Source of the DNA: Lachnospiraceae bacterium MD308
GTDB taxonomy: Bacteria > Bacillota > Clostridia > Lachnospirales > Lachnospiraceae
Assembly (NCBI GenBank): GCA_010206225.2
Contig: VIQU02000017.1
Span: forward strand, 66,769 to 130,768
Direction: 5' to 3'
DNA length: 64,000 bases
Shown here: one piece after another, positions 35,587 through 44,505 of the stretch
Layout: every line of letters starts with the position of its first letter
Numbering within the stretch: the stretch's first letter is position 1
Notes under the pieces: generated by a model
Databases searched by the model: none
Told to the model about the DNA's origin: nothing
Seen by the model: the letters and a program-made list of their open reading frames with translations, nothing else
Made by a program: the position numbers and the translations under genes

Positions 35587-37467
35587 TTATTTGATTAATT
35601 TTATATTGCTTTTTTTAACATAACCTGTCTTTGTATTTCCGTTTATTTTCACGGAAATACGATACCAGCTTCCGCTGCTTCCGCTCACTGTCACCTTTGA
35701 TCCTTTCTTTTTAATAACACCAAGATTCTTGGATGACTTCGATGCGTTTTTCCGAAGATTCAGCTTCTTGATCTTCGTCTTCGCCTTCACCTTCCCTTTC
35801 GTCTTAACACTGATCGCTTTTGAATAGCTGCCGTATGCCCTTCCGTTAAATACAACCTTGTAAGGACGTATTCTGTATTTGTATCGTGTGGCTGCATTCT
35901 TACTCCCGTCCGTATAGGAATTCGATTTGCCGGAAGCTGTCTTAATATTAGAATATGCTTTTTTTGAAGAATTATAACGTTCTATATAATATGCAGTAAT
36001 CCCCGATATCTTTGGCCATGTCAGTCTGATCTTATCAAACGCCGTGCCTTTTCCCGAGAACTTCACAGCAGTTAACTGCGTGATACCGGTATTAAACCCG
36101 ATGCAGGTCTTTGTCCCATGCGGATAAATCTTATAGGAATAATTCACGCCCGCCTTCAGTGACTTGTCCGTATATGAGGTTCCTTTTACCCCCGACTTCA
36201 CAATCGCATAACCGCCGCTTCCGCTTTTCCGGTAGATATCATAACTATCCGCGCCGTCCCATGCGTCCCATTTCATACTGAGACCGCCTGCCGCCCTCTT
36301 CGTAATCCGCAGAGTATTATAATAACGGTAATTCAAATCCGTATATGGATTATCCTTCGTTTTAATTCCGTCCACTTTACCTTTTGAAGTATACTGCCAG
36401 TATTCGTATTCTCCCTCATAGCTGGTAGAATTATTGTAGTGAGCCATCCAGATCGGATAGCTCTGACTGATGTCCGCGGCATATGTCTTATCTTCATACA
36501 TAGACTTACTTGCGTATACCATCGGAGTGTATCCAAGCGCCTTCACTCTGTTACAGAATGCATTGCAGACACTTGTCCCGGCGCTCTTGCTCAATTTTGC
36601 CTTATATAATCTTCCTACTCCCGTCGCCACATATTCAAAATCAAGGACAACCGGCAGGTCGATCTTGTATCCTTTAATATTCTTTACAATAAAATCCGCT
36701 TCCTGCTTTGCCTCCTTCGCAGAAACAGCCTGTGAAAATATGTACACGCCGATAGGAACACCTGCAGCGTTGGCATTCTTCATATTATTATAAGCCTGTG
36801 TATCAACTTTAAGCTTTCCGTTTTCATATCCCCGGTAAGCTACGCGTATGATCGCAAACTCAACTCCGTCAGCCTTCGCCTTCTCCCAGTCGATCGTGCC
36901 GTTGTGATACGATACATCAATCCCCCATTGCTTAATGCAGTCCTTGTATTTTGATTGATGTGACAATGCCTGCGTACGAATCGCACTTCCTGAAAAATCG
37001 CCCGTTCCTCTTCCTGTAAGGCGGTACTTTCCCGGATCTTCCGGATCGGCCGTAACCTTTTCTAAAGACTCCGGCTCATTATCTTTCTCAGATTCTTCCG
37101 CCTGTTCCTCTTCCTGCTTTACTATATCAGTCCGCGCTTCAGAAACATCCTCCTTCTGAGACGGTATCTCTTTAGTCTCAGTTTTCTGGCTTTCTTTGTC
37201 TTCTTCCTTTTGTTCCTCTTCTCTTAAAAGAGGCTTATCTGCAAGTACTTCTTCAGACTTATTGTCTTCCTTCAGCGTATCAGATTCTGTTTCATTTTTT
37301 GAAGCTTCCGCCGACACTTCATCTGAAGCTTCATCGCCAACTGCATCCTGTATTTCCTGTGAATTCGCTTCCACGTCCATCTCCTGCGCCAATGCTTCTG
37401 CCGGCAGCATCACAGTCATCAGACAGACTATCAAAAGACAGACAGCCTTATTATGTCTTTTTCTCAT
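35587..37467 (-). CDS. Secreted GH25 lysozyme (muramidase) with Fn3-like and SH3 domains
   Basis: This 626-residue exported enzyme starts with a signal peptide (KAVCLLIVCLMTVMLPAEALA) and a Glu/Ser/Lys-rich linker to about residue 150. The GH25 domain covers about 180-385, with KQWGIDVSYHNGTIDWEKA and the catalytic acids in LPVVLDFEY. Two fibronectin-III-like segments follow (YDIYRKSGSGGYAIV, YYIERYNSSKKAYSNI). A C-terminal SH3b wall-binding domain ends it (KLNLRKNASKSSKNLG, SWYRISVKINGNTKTGYV). It should cut the glycan strand between MurNAc and GlcNAc. A perfect consensus promoter drives it together with the downstream LCP gene. Confidence 0.93.
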   Translation of the reverse strand: MRKRHNKAVCLLIVCLMTVMLPAEALAQEMDVEANSQEIQDAVGDEASDEVSAEASKNETESDTLKEDNKSEEVLADKPLLREEEQKEEDKESQKTETKEIPSQKEDVSEARTDIVKQEEEQAEESEKDNEPESLEKVTADPEDPGKYRLTGRGTGDFSGSAIRTQALSHQSKYKDCIKQWGIDVSYHNGTIDWEKAKADGVEFAIIRVAYRGYENGKLKVDTQAYNNMKNANAAGVPIGVYIFSQAVSAKEAKQEADFIVKNIKGYKIDLPVVLDFEYVATGVGRLYKAKLSKSAGTSVCNAFCNRVKALGYTPMVYASKSMYEDKTYAADISQSYPIWMAHYNNSTSYEGEYEYWQYTSKGKVDGIKTKDNPYTDLNYRYYNTLRITKRAAGGLSMKWDAWDGADSYDIYRKSGSGGYAIVKSGVKGTSYTDKSLKAGVNYSYKIYPHGTKTCIGFNTGITQLTAVKFSGKGTAFDKIRLTWPKISGITAYYIERYNSSKKAYSNIKTASGKSNSYTDGSKNAATRYKYRIRPYKVVFNGRAYGSYSKAISVKTKGKVKAKTKIKKLNLRKNASKSSKNLGVIKKKGSKVTVSGSSGSWYRISVKINGNTKTGYVKKSNIKLIK

Positions 37468-37529
37468 GCAGATATCTCCTCATAATTCATTCTTTACTCA
37501 TTCTTTTAGTAAACTTTATATTCCAGTTT

Positions 37530-37558
37530 ATTATACTAACAGTCATACCGTTTGTCAA
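37530..37558 (-). promoter_or_regulatory. Perfect sigma-A consensus promoter of the lysozyme-LCP operon
   Basis: On the minus strand TTGACA (37553-37558), a 17-base spacer and TATAAT (37530-37535) match the consensus exactly. Confidence 0.88.
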
Positions 37559-37628
37559 ACCGAAGAAACCGTTTTTAATCTTTTCTTAATATATAATCCA
37601 CCATTTCAAAAAATTCTATACACTCAAC

Positions 37629-37657
37629 TATACAGAAGCCTTTTTTTTTGGTAGAAT
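37629..37657 (+). promoter_or_regulatory. Possible promoter of the yfhO cassette
   Basis: A weak -35 TATACA (37629-37634) is followed after 17 bases by -10 TAGAAT (37652-37657), about 40 bases before the start codon. A T-run lies in the spacer. Confidence 0.45.
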
Positions 37658-37697
37658 AGATAAATATGAAAAATTGTTTATTAAGGAGATTTTTATA

Positions 37698-40600
37698 ATG
37701 CAAACAAAACATCCACATATATCAAAAATGTCGCTTACAGGATTCGAGTTCATTCTGTTTTTCCTTATTTTATGCGGCGCGGCAATTCAGGTAACACTTG
37801 GCCAGCATCATGTGTTCTTTCTGTTCCTCCGTCTGATCTACGCTCCCGGCATGGTATTTTTGGCAGGGTTGTATGCGTCACAGGGTGATGATAATATTCT
37901 TCTTCTCTTAAAGCATGCTGCCGTCTATACTGTTTTGTTCCTGTTTTTCGGGCTTTGCAATCAAGTTCTTCTGAACCGCGAAAATCCCTTTGAAAGTATT
38001 ATCCGCATGGTTACCATGCAAAAAATCCCGATGACTTCTGAGATGTTTTTTACCGCTTCTGTCCTTTTTTTGTGTTCTGCACTGACAGCAAGATATATAG
38101 AACGGCTTTATAAAAGGAAATATCTATGGATCATATCAGGGATTCTGGCATCTTTTATTTCTTTTTTTCCGTCAGATATATTTGGATATCCGATCATCGG
38201 TGTATTCATAGACTGCAATGTTTATGACTGTATTGCTCTGCTTCCGTATCTCGGATATTTTATTGCGGGAATCTTTCTAGGGAAAGCTTCTGGAGCATTT
38301 TCTAGAAATCTTTTTATCGGCAGTTTTGTTATAACATTTGCGGCCGTGGCGCTCGTCTTTACACCTTTAAAACCGGCGGCTCTGACTATAGCAGCCGTAC
38401 TTCCTGTGTCTGTCATCTATCTGTTTTCCATATACTGCCCGCCATACAGGAAGATGACTGAAAAAATCCTTATGCTCTATAACAGAATCGTCTTGATACT
38501 AAAAGACTGGTATCGGGACTTTATGACAAGCAACCGCAGGGCACTCCCCCTGTATTTTGCTGTATACACCATGATGTTTACAGTTATGGCAGTGTGCGTA
38601 TTCTTTTCCTTTATTGAATATGGCAACAGCATTGCATGGATGCATGATGCGATTTCACAATACATTCCGAGAATCCATTATTTTACAAACTATGTACACG
38701 AATGCATTGCGCAGCTTTTGAAAGGTGATTTTAATTTCCCATCCTACAGCTTCCGCGTAGGGCTTGGCAACACAGTTCCTTTAAGCTATGAACCGGTTTA
38801 CTGGCTGTTCGCCCTGTTTGATTCTTCTCATGTGGAGGCCGCTTACAATATCATCACACTGTCTCGCTTTTTTTTAGCCGGACTTTCCGCATCAGTTTTC
38901 TTTCTGTACCACAAGAGAGGATATTTTGAAAGTCTTCTAGGAAGCATGATGTATACTTTCTGCGGTTTTGCAATCTATGCGGGCGTGCTTCACGCGCATT
39001 TTATTGCGCCTATGATCTTTCTGCCTCTCCTCATGCTTGCAACAGAGGAAGTCTTCCGCAAAAAACGCTGGTACCTGTGTACGGTTTTTGTCGCTGTCGC
39101 GCTGCCTGCCAATTACTACTTTATCTATATGAGTACGATCGCAATGGGAATCTATTACATCGGACGGTTTCTGTTTACAAAAAACCGCGAAAGGAAAAAC
39201 TGGAAATATTTCTTTACAACCACTGTAACGTTTGCGGGTGCTTACCTTTTAGGAGTCGTGATAGGAAATATCTCTCTGTTCACTTCCTTTGCCTCTTTTG
39301 TAGGTTCTGGACGCGCAGGGAATTCAGAGATAGCAACCGCCTCTTTATTCAACTATGGAAACGGCTGGCTTACGCGTCTGTATGCCTATTTTATTTCCGC
39401 ACCCTCCTCTCCGGGAGCATGGTTGAAGCTTGGATTTATTCCTCTCTCCTATATCGCCGTTGTAATTCTTCTTATGAAGAAAGGCAATCAGCTTTTGAAA
39501 TTTTTATTCCTGATCTGTGTTGCTTTCTGCGCCTTTCCGATCGCAGCATTTATATTCGGCGGATTCAGCACTATTACAAACAGATGGTGCTATATCTTTG
39601 CATTATTGGTTTCCTTTATTACGGTAAGATTCATCCCGGAATTCCGGAATCTGACCCGCAAAGAATTAAAGATTCTGTTTCTATCACTGTTACCTTATAT
39701 GCTGATCGTATTCATGAACCGCAATTACCGCACAGAGCATACTTTAGTCTCCCTTGCTATTCTTCTCTGTAACTATATCGTTATTTTATGTATGAATGAA
39801 AAACTGAATATCATGAATAAATATATCGCTCAGGCTGCTCTTCTCCTTTTGTGCTGCGGCGCGTTGACATTAACCGCCTTTTATCAGTACCGCGACGGAA
39901 AAAACACCACCCCGGATTCTTTCGCGAAACGGAGGCAAGTGATCGACGAGATTTCAGATACGCCGATGAGAGTACTGGACAACTATCCTGACGCCAGCTT
40001 TTACCGTGTATCTACTGCTGAAATCCCACGGAAAAACCTATGCTCCTCCCTTGTTATGGATTATAACAGTATCGCTACATTTTCCAGCACGATCAGCGGT
40101 CCTGTGATGGACTACAATGTCAGTATGGCAAACACCGCATGGAACCTTGTACAACTTGGCGGTTTTGACAACCGCACCTTTATGAACACCCTTGCCTGCG
40201 TAAAATATTATGCGCTGGCAGAAGATGAAACACCCCGTCTTCCATATGGCTATGAAAAAACTCCGGCCAAAGAAGGAACAAAAGGATCCTACAGCATTTA
40301 CAAAAATAACTATGTTCTCCCCTTCGGCTGCACTTATGATAATGTCATAAGCACAGATGAGCTAAATAATTACAGTCCGCTGGAACGTCAGGAAGTGATG
40401 CTTCAGGCTGCCGTACTGGAAGATAAACCAGACAGCACCCATTTTCAGGACAACTCGCCTGCAGCCACCGCTGTAGAAGCAACAATAACAGATTATGAAA
40501 CCAAAGACATAAAAACAGATGGAAAGCTTGCCGAGATAACCAAACCAGGAGCCTCTCTGACACTTAAGTTCGACGGACTTGAGAACTCAGAAACTTATCT

Positions 40601-41195
40601 GGTATTGGACGGATATTTAAATCCCGGGAAAAATAACAGCCAGTGTACTGTAAATATGAATCTGGCCTGCGATCTCTACCGCCGTAATTTCACATTCCGC
40701 TCCATTAACCACACTTACAGTACCGGGCAAAAAAGCCACCTGTTCAATCTTGGCTACCGCAAAGAATCGGCTGATACTATTACCGTCACTTTCAATGAGG
40801 CCGGAATCTTTACTGTTGACTCCCTGAAGATCTACAGCCAGCCTATGGATAAGTATGCTTCCTATATTGGCAATCTGACGGAAAACAAACTGGAAAATGT
40901 AGAGATGATGTCCAACACCATAACCGGAAACATATCGGTAAACAAAGACAAGCTCCTTGTCTTAAGCCTCCCCTATCAAAAAGGATGGACTGCCTATGTT
41001 GACGGAAAAGAGACAGTGATTCAGAAGGCGAATCTCATGTATTCCGGAATTTTTCTCGAACCGGGAGACCATGAGATTAAGCTCATATTCAAACGCCCCG
41101 GCGTCAAAGCCTCTCTAACTCTATCTGCTGTCGGAATCGTTATTTTTATCATAGCCTTGATTATCCGGCGCAGACGTATTAAAATAAAGAAATAA
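37698..41195 (+). CDS. YfhO-family GT-C-like membrane protein with N-terminal membrane extension
   Basis: YfhO proteins are polytopic, GT-C-like glycosyltransferases; Bacillus YfhO adds GlcNAc to lipoteichoic acid using a lipid-linked sugar made by CsbB. This protein has 1165 residues. The YfhO core begins near residue 285 (SNRRALPLYFAVYTMMF) with the acidic external loop MHDAISQYIPRIHYF and many further helices. An external C-terminal domain runs from about 760 to 1130, and a final helix ends in RRRRIKIKK. The first 280 residues form about seven additional helices not seen in Bacillus YfhO (about 860 residues). They loosely resemble acyltransferase-3 membrane proteins. AAGGAG fixes ATG 37698. 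Confidence 0.85.
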   Translation: MQTKHPHISKMSLTGFEFILFFLILCGAAIQVTLGQHHVFFLFLRLIYAPGMVFLAGLYASQGDDNILLLLKHAAVYTVLFLFFGLCNQVLLNRENPFESIIRMVTMQKIPMTSEMFFTASVLFLCSALTARYIERLYKRKYLWIISGILASFISFFPSDIFGYPIIGVFIDCNVYDCIALLPYLGYFIAGIFLGKASGAFSRNLFIGSFVITFAAVALVFTPLKPAALTIAAVLPVSVIYLFSIYCPPYRKMTEKILMLYNRIVLILKDWYRDFMTSNRRALPLYFAVYTMMFTVMAVCVFFSFIEYGNSIAWMHDAISQYIPRIHYFTNYVHECIAQLLKGDFNFPSYSFRVGLGNTVPLSYEPVYWLFALFDSSHVEAAYNIITLSRFFLAGLSASVFFLYHKRGYFESLLGSMMYTFCGFAIYAGVLHAHFIAPMIFLPLLMLATEEVFRKKRWYLCTVFVAVALPANYYFIYMSTIAMGIYYIGRFLFTKNRERKNWKYFFTTTVTFAGAYLLGVVIGNISLFTSFASFVGSGRAGNSEIATASLFNYGNGWLTRLYAYFISAPSSPGAWLKLGFIPLSYIAVVILLMKKGNQLLKFLFLICVAFCAFPIAAFIFGGFSTITNRWCYIFALLVSFITVRFIPEFRNLTRKELKILFLSLLPYMLIVFMNRNYRTEHTLVSLAILLCNYIVILCMNEKLNIMNKYIAQAALLLLCCGALTLTAFYQYRDGKNTTPDSFAKRRQVIDEISDTPMRVLDNYPDASFYRVSTAEIPRKNLCSSLVMDYNSIATFSSTISGPVMDYNVSMANTAWNLVQLGGFDNRTFMNTLACVKYYALAEDETPRLPYGYEKTPAKEGTKGSYSIYKNNYVLPFGCTYDNVISTDELNNYSPLERQEVMLQAAVLEDKPDSTHFQDNSPAATAVEATITDYETKDIKTDGKLAEITKPGASLTLKFDGLENSETYLVLDGYLNPGKNNSQCTVNMNLACDLYRRNFTFRSINHTYSTGQKSHLFNLGYRKESADTITVTFNEAGIFTVDSLKIYSQPMDKYASYIGNLTENKLENVEMMSNTITGNISVNKDKLLVLSLPYQKGWTAYVDGKETVIQKANLMYSGIFLEPGDHEIKLIFKRPGVKASLTLSAVGIVIFIIALIIRRRRIKIKK

Positions 41196-41217
41196 ACAAA
41201 TATTAGGAGAAACTAAA

Positions 41218-42345
41218 ATGATTAAATTTAATATCCCTCCCTGTACGGGAAAGGAAAATGAATATATCGCGCAGGCCATCGCAAGCCACAAAATCTGCGG
41301 CGATGGGGAATTCACAAAAAAATGTAACGAATGGATAGAATCCCATACCCGCACGTCAAAGGCGCTCCTTACCACATCCTGCACGCATGCCACTGAGATG
41401 GCCGCACTGCTCTGTGACATTCAGCCGGGGGACGAGGTGATCATGCCCTCCTATACGTTCGTGTCTACCGCCAATGCTTTTGTGCTCAACGGGGCCACGG
41501 TCGTATTCGTTGATATCCGTCCAGATACATTGAATATTGACGAAAATCTGATTGAGGAAGCTGTCACGCCAAAGACTAAGGCCATCGTTCCTGTTCATTA
41601 TGCCGGTGTTTCCTGCGAGATGGACAAGATCATGGAGATTGCCAGGCAGCATAATCTGAAAGTCATCGAGGATGCCGCTCAGGGAGTTATGTCCGAATAT
41701 AAAGGAAGACCTTTAGGCACCATTGGCAATTTTGGATGCTTTAGCTTCCATGAGACAAAAAACTATAGCATGGGTGAAGGCGGCTGCCTTTTAATCCGGG
41801 ACAAAGAAATGATTGAAAAGGCTGAGATCATCCGTGAAAAAGGGACGAACCGAAGCAAATTCTTCCGCGGACAGGTCGATAAATATACATGGGTATCGGC
41901 GGGCTCCTCTTATCTTCCAAGCGAGCTGAATGCTGCATATCTGTTTGCACAGCTTGAACAGGCACAGACCATATTTGATGACCGCATGAAATCATGGACT
42001 CTGTATTATGAGCTTCTCAGTCCTCTGAAAGAGGCCGGAAAGATTTCTCTCCCGGTTGTTCCTGATAACTGTAAACATAATGCACATATGTTTTACATAA
42101 AGGCAACCGATTTAAAAGAACGCACCGCTCTGATCGAATATCTGAGAAGGCAGGATATTTATTCTGTCTTCCACTATATTCCGCTTCATAGCGCCCCGGC
42201 CGGCAAACAGTACGCGAGATTTTGCGGGCAGGATATCTATACTACCAAAGAAAGCGAACGGCTTCTCCGGCTTCCTATGTACTACGGGCTAAAATCGGAA
42301 GATGTGTATTTTGTATGCGAAAAGATAATCCAATTTTATCAATAA
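41218..42345 (+). CDS. rffA: dTDP-4-amino-4,6-dideoxygalactose transaminase (RffA/WecE type)
   Basis: RffA converts dTDP-4-keto-6-deoxyglucose to dTDP-4-amino-4,6-dideoxygalactose with glutamate and PLP. The 375-residue protein follows the E. coli enzyme almost along its length: KICGDGEFTKKC, GDEVIMPSYTFVSTANAFV, VPVHYAGVSCEMD, EDAAQGVMS, CFSFHETKNYSMGEGG with the PLP lysine at about K181, REKGTNRSKFFRGQVDKYTW, and FHYIPLHSAPAG. AGGAGAAACTAAA precedes ATG 41218. The acetyltransferase RffC that follows in E. coli is absent. It is the second gene of the yfhO cassette. Confidence 0.94.
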   Translation: MIKFNIPPCTGKENEYIAQAIASHKICGDGEFTKKCNEWIESHTRTSKALLTTSCTHATEMAALLCDIQPGDEVIMPSYTFVSTANAFVLNGATVVFVDIRPDTLNIDENLIEEAVTPKTKAIVPVHYAGVSCEMDKIMEIARQHNLKVIEDAAQGVMSEYKGRPLGTIGNFGCFSFHETKNYSMGEGGCLLIRDKEMIEKAEIIREKGTNRSKFFRGQVDKYTWVSAGSSYLPSELNAAYLFAQLEQAQTIFDDRMKSWTLYYELLSPLKEAGKISLPVVPDNCKHNAHMFYIKATDLKERTALIEYLRRQDIYSVFHYIPLHSAPAGKQYARFCGQDIYTTKESERLLRLPMYYGLKSEDVYFVCEKIIQFYQ

Positions 42346-42368
42346 TTACAGGAGACTCGAAAGAAAAG

Positions 42369-43307
42369 ATGTTATATTCAATCATTATACCCTGCTACAA
42401 TTCCGCAAAGACTATCCGCAAAGTTGTAGAACTTACGATTCAGGAACTGGAGCGTCAGAAAAGAACCCCCTATGAATTCGTGCTGGTGGACGATTTTTCC
42501 CCTGACGGCGGAGCTACCGTTCAGGAGTTGGAATCCCTCGCCGATGATTACTCTTGCGTAAAAATCGTAGAGCTTGCTAAAAATTCCGGCCAGCACAATG
42601 CGGTGATGGCCGGGCTGAATTATGCTGACGGCGATACGCTGATCGCTATGGATGACGATATGCAGACGCATCCTTCCCAGCTCCCTGTTCTCTTTGAGGA
42701 ATTTGACAAGGGCTATGACATCGTGTACGGCTACTATCCTCAAAAAAAACACAGTCTGTTTCGCAATTTCGGAAGTTATATCAATTACTTGTCCGTGCGG
42801 ATTCTCATTGGAAAGCCTAAGGATATGAAGACATCCAGTTTCTGGATCATACGCAGGTTCATCCGGGATTATGTCATTCAGTATAAAAGCCAATACACGC
42901 ATTTGCAGGGACTGTTCCTTCGAACAACGCGCAATATCAGCAGCGTTCCTGTCAAGCACTTTGAACGGGAGGTAGGAACTTCCAACTATACCTTTAAAAA
43001 GCTCATCGGGCTTTGGTCTAATATCATGGGATACTCCATTGTACCGCTCAGGCTTGCCACTTACTGCGGTTATACCTTTTCCCTGCTGGGAATACTGGGA
43101 GCCGCTTTTATCGTAATTCGGAAACTTCTCGTTCCCTCCATGGCGATTGGCTGGCCCTCCATGATGGTGGCCATCTGCTTCTTTTCCGGAATCAACCTGC
43201 TGTTTCTGGGACTGATCGGTGAATATCTAGGCAGGATGTTCCTCGGTATGAGCCGTTATCCGCAATTTGTTGTCCGAAAAATATATACACAAAAGGAGGA
43301 TTCTTAA
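42369..43307 (+). CDS. ArnC/CsbB-like undecaprenyl-phosphate glycosyltransferase (GT2)
   Basis: Enzymes of this type load a sugar from a nucleotide donor onto undecaprenyl phosphate on the inner membrane face. The 312-residue protein has a GT2 domain (SIIIPCYNSAKTIRKV, FVLVDDFSPDGG, NSGQHNAVMAGLNYADGD, MDDDMQTHP at 94-102 with the metal-binding aspartates). Next comes HFEREVGTSNYTFKKLIGL, then two C-terminal helices around GYTFSLLGILGAAFIVI and FFSGINLLFLGLIGEYLGR. The GQHNAVMAG, EREVG-S-Y-F and GLIGEYLGR patterns match ArnC. The start at 42369 is 14 bases past AGGAGA, so initiation may be weak. Confidence 0.9.
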   Translation: MLYSIIIPCYNSAKTIRKVVELTIQELERQKRTPYEFVLVDDFSPDGGATVQELESLADDYSCVKIVELAKNSGQHNAVMAGLNYADGDTLIAMDDDMQTHPSQLPVLFEEFDKGYDIVYGYYPQKKHSLFRNFGSYINYLSVRILIGKPKDMKTSSFWIIRRFIRDYVIQYKSQYTHLQGLFLRTTRNISSVPVKHFEREVGTSNYTFKKLIGLWSNIMGYSIVPLRLATYCGYTFSLLGILGAAFIVIRKLLVPSMAIGWPSMMVAICFFSGINLLFLGLIGEYLGRMFLGMSRYPQFVVRKIYTQKEDS

Positions 43308-43308
43308 C

Positions 43309-44490
43309 ATGAAAAAAATTATGATTCTTGGCGCCGGCATCTATCAGGTTCCGCTCATCAAAACTGCGCGCAAACTTGGCATTTACTCCATTGTCGTCAG
43401 CATTCCGGGCAATTACCCCGGATTTGAATTGGCAGACAAAGTATATTATGAAAATACGACGGATTATGATAAAATACTTGAAATCGCCAAAGAGGAACAG
43501 ATAGACGGCGTTGTGACCGCCGGCACAGATGTAGCTGTGATTACCATCGGAAAAGTATGCGACGAATTAAATCTTTGCGGTCTTTCCTTTGAGTCTGCAC
43601 AGATTGCCGCCAACAAACTCCTAATGAAATCAAAATATGAAGAGCATGGTGTCAGAACAGCCAAGTTCCGCGAAATCCCTCTCAGCGCAGATGACGTATC
43701 TTACCGCGTATCGGATTTAAGCTTCCCGTTGATCTTCAAATCGGTTGATTCCTCCGGAAGCCGCGGCATTGTAAGAGTTGATTCTGAGGCAGATTTTGAT
43801 GCCGCCATACAAAATGTAAAGGAAAATACGAGATCTGATTATTATATCGTAGAAGAATTTATAGAGGGAGAAGAATTCGGCGCTCAGGCATTCGTGTACC
43901 GCGGAGAGGTCACTTTTATCCTTCCCCACGGCGACTACGTATTCAAGGGCGATACCGGAGTTCCGATCGGACATTTCGCCCCTTATGAACTTGACGCCTC
44001 CGTAATTGCAGATGCAAGAGAACAGCTCACTGCCGCCATCCATGCGATGGGACTTGACAACTGCGCCATCAACGCAGATTTTATCCTGAAGGACGGAAAA
44101 ACCTATGTCCTTGAGATCGGTGGACGTTCCGGGGCAACTTGTCTGGCAGAATTAGTATCAATCTATTACGGTTTCGATTATTATGAGAAAATACTGCAAT
44201 GTGCTTTGGGCGAGAACACTGTATTTGAATGTGATTCTCATGCAGTACCCAATGCCAGTATGCTGCTTATCAGCAGTAGGGACGGCACAATCAGGGAGCA
44301 GACCGACAAAAACCCGGATAACCCGAATATCTATGATGTACAATTTGATCATAAGCCCGGCGACAGCGTTTACAAATTTCATGTAGGCCCTCATCGTATC
44401 GGCCATGTCATCACCAAAGGAGACACCTTAAAACAGGCGGTCGACACATTGCATGAGGCATTAAAAAACATTGAAATAAAAGTTGAATAA
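43309..44490 (+). CDS. ATP-grasp ligase, possible amino-sugar acylating enzyme
   Basis: This 393-residue protein has a pre-ATP-grasp Rossmann-like domain (KKIMILGAGIYQVPLIKTA, DGVVTAGTDVAVITIGK). An ATP-grasp fold follows: KLLMKSKYEEHGVRTA, then the nucleotide-binding FPLIFKSVDSSGSRGI, VEEFIEGEEFGAQAF, and the metal-binding INADFILKDGKTYVLEIGGRSG (two overlapping motifs near residues 255-280). Such enzymes join a carboxylate to an amine through an acyl phosphate. It starts two bases after the GT2 stop codon with AAGGAGG inside that gene. In this context the amine could be the 4-amino group of the RffA product or of a lipid-linked sugar; this is inference. Confidence 0.85.
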   Translation: MKKIMILGAGIYQVPLIKTARKLGIYSIVVSIPGNYPGFELADKVYYENTTDYDKILEIAKEEQIDGVVTAGTDVAVITIGKVCDELNLCGLSFESAQIAANKLLMKSKYEEHGVRTAKFREIPLSADDVSYRVSDLSFPLIFKSVDSSGSRGIVRVDSEADFDAAIQNVKENTRSDYYIVEEFIEGEEFGAQAFVYRGEVTFILPHGDYVFKGDTGVPIGHFAPYELDASVIADAREQLTAAIHAMGLDNCAINADFILKDGKTYVLEIGGRSGATCLAELVSIYYGFDYYEKILQCALGENTVFECDSHAVPNASMLLISSRDGTIREQTDKNPDNPNIYDVQFDHKPGDSVYKFHVGPHRIGHVITKGDTLKQAVDTLHEALKNIEIKVE

Positions 44491-44505
44491 CGAAAAGACA
44501 AAGAC

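Noticed and set aside
39077-39772. 231-codon plus-strand frame inside the yfhO gene
   Set aside because: It is out of frame with a gene of strong membrane-protein character and matches nothing recognisable.
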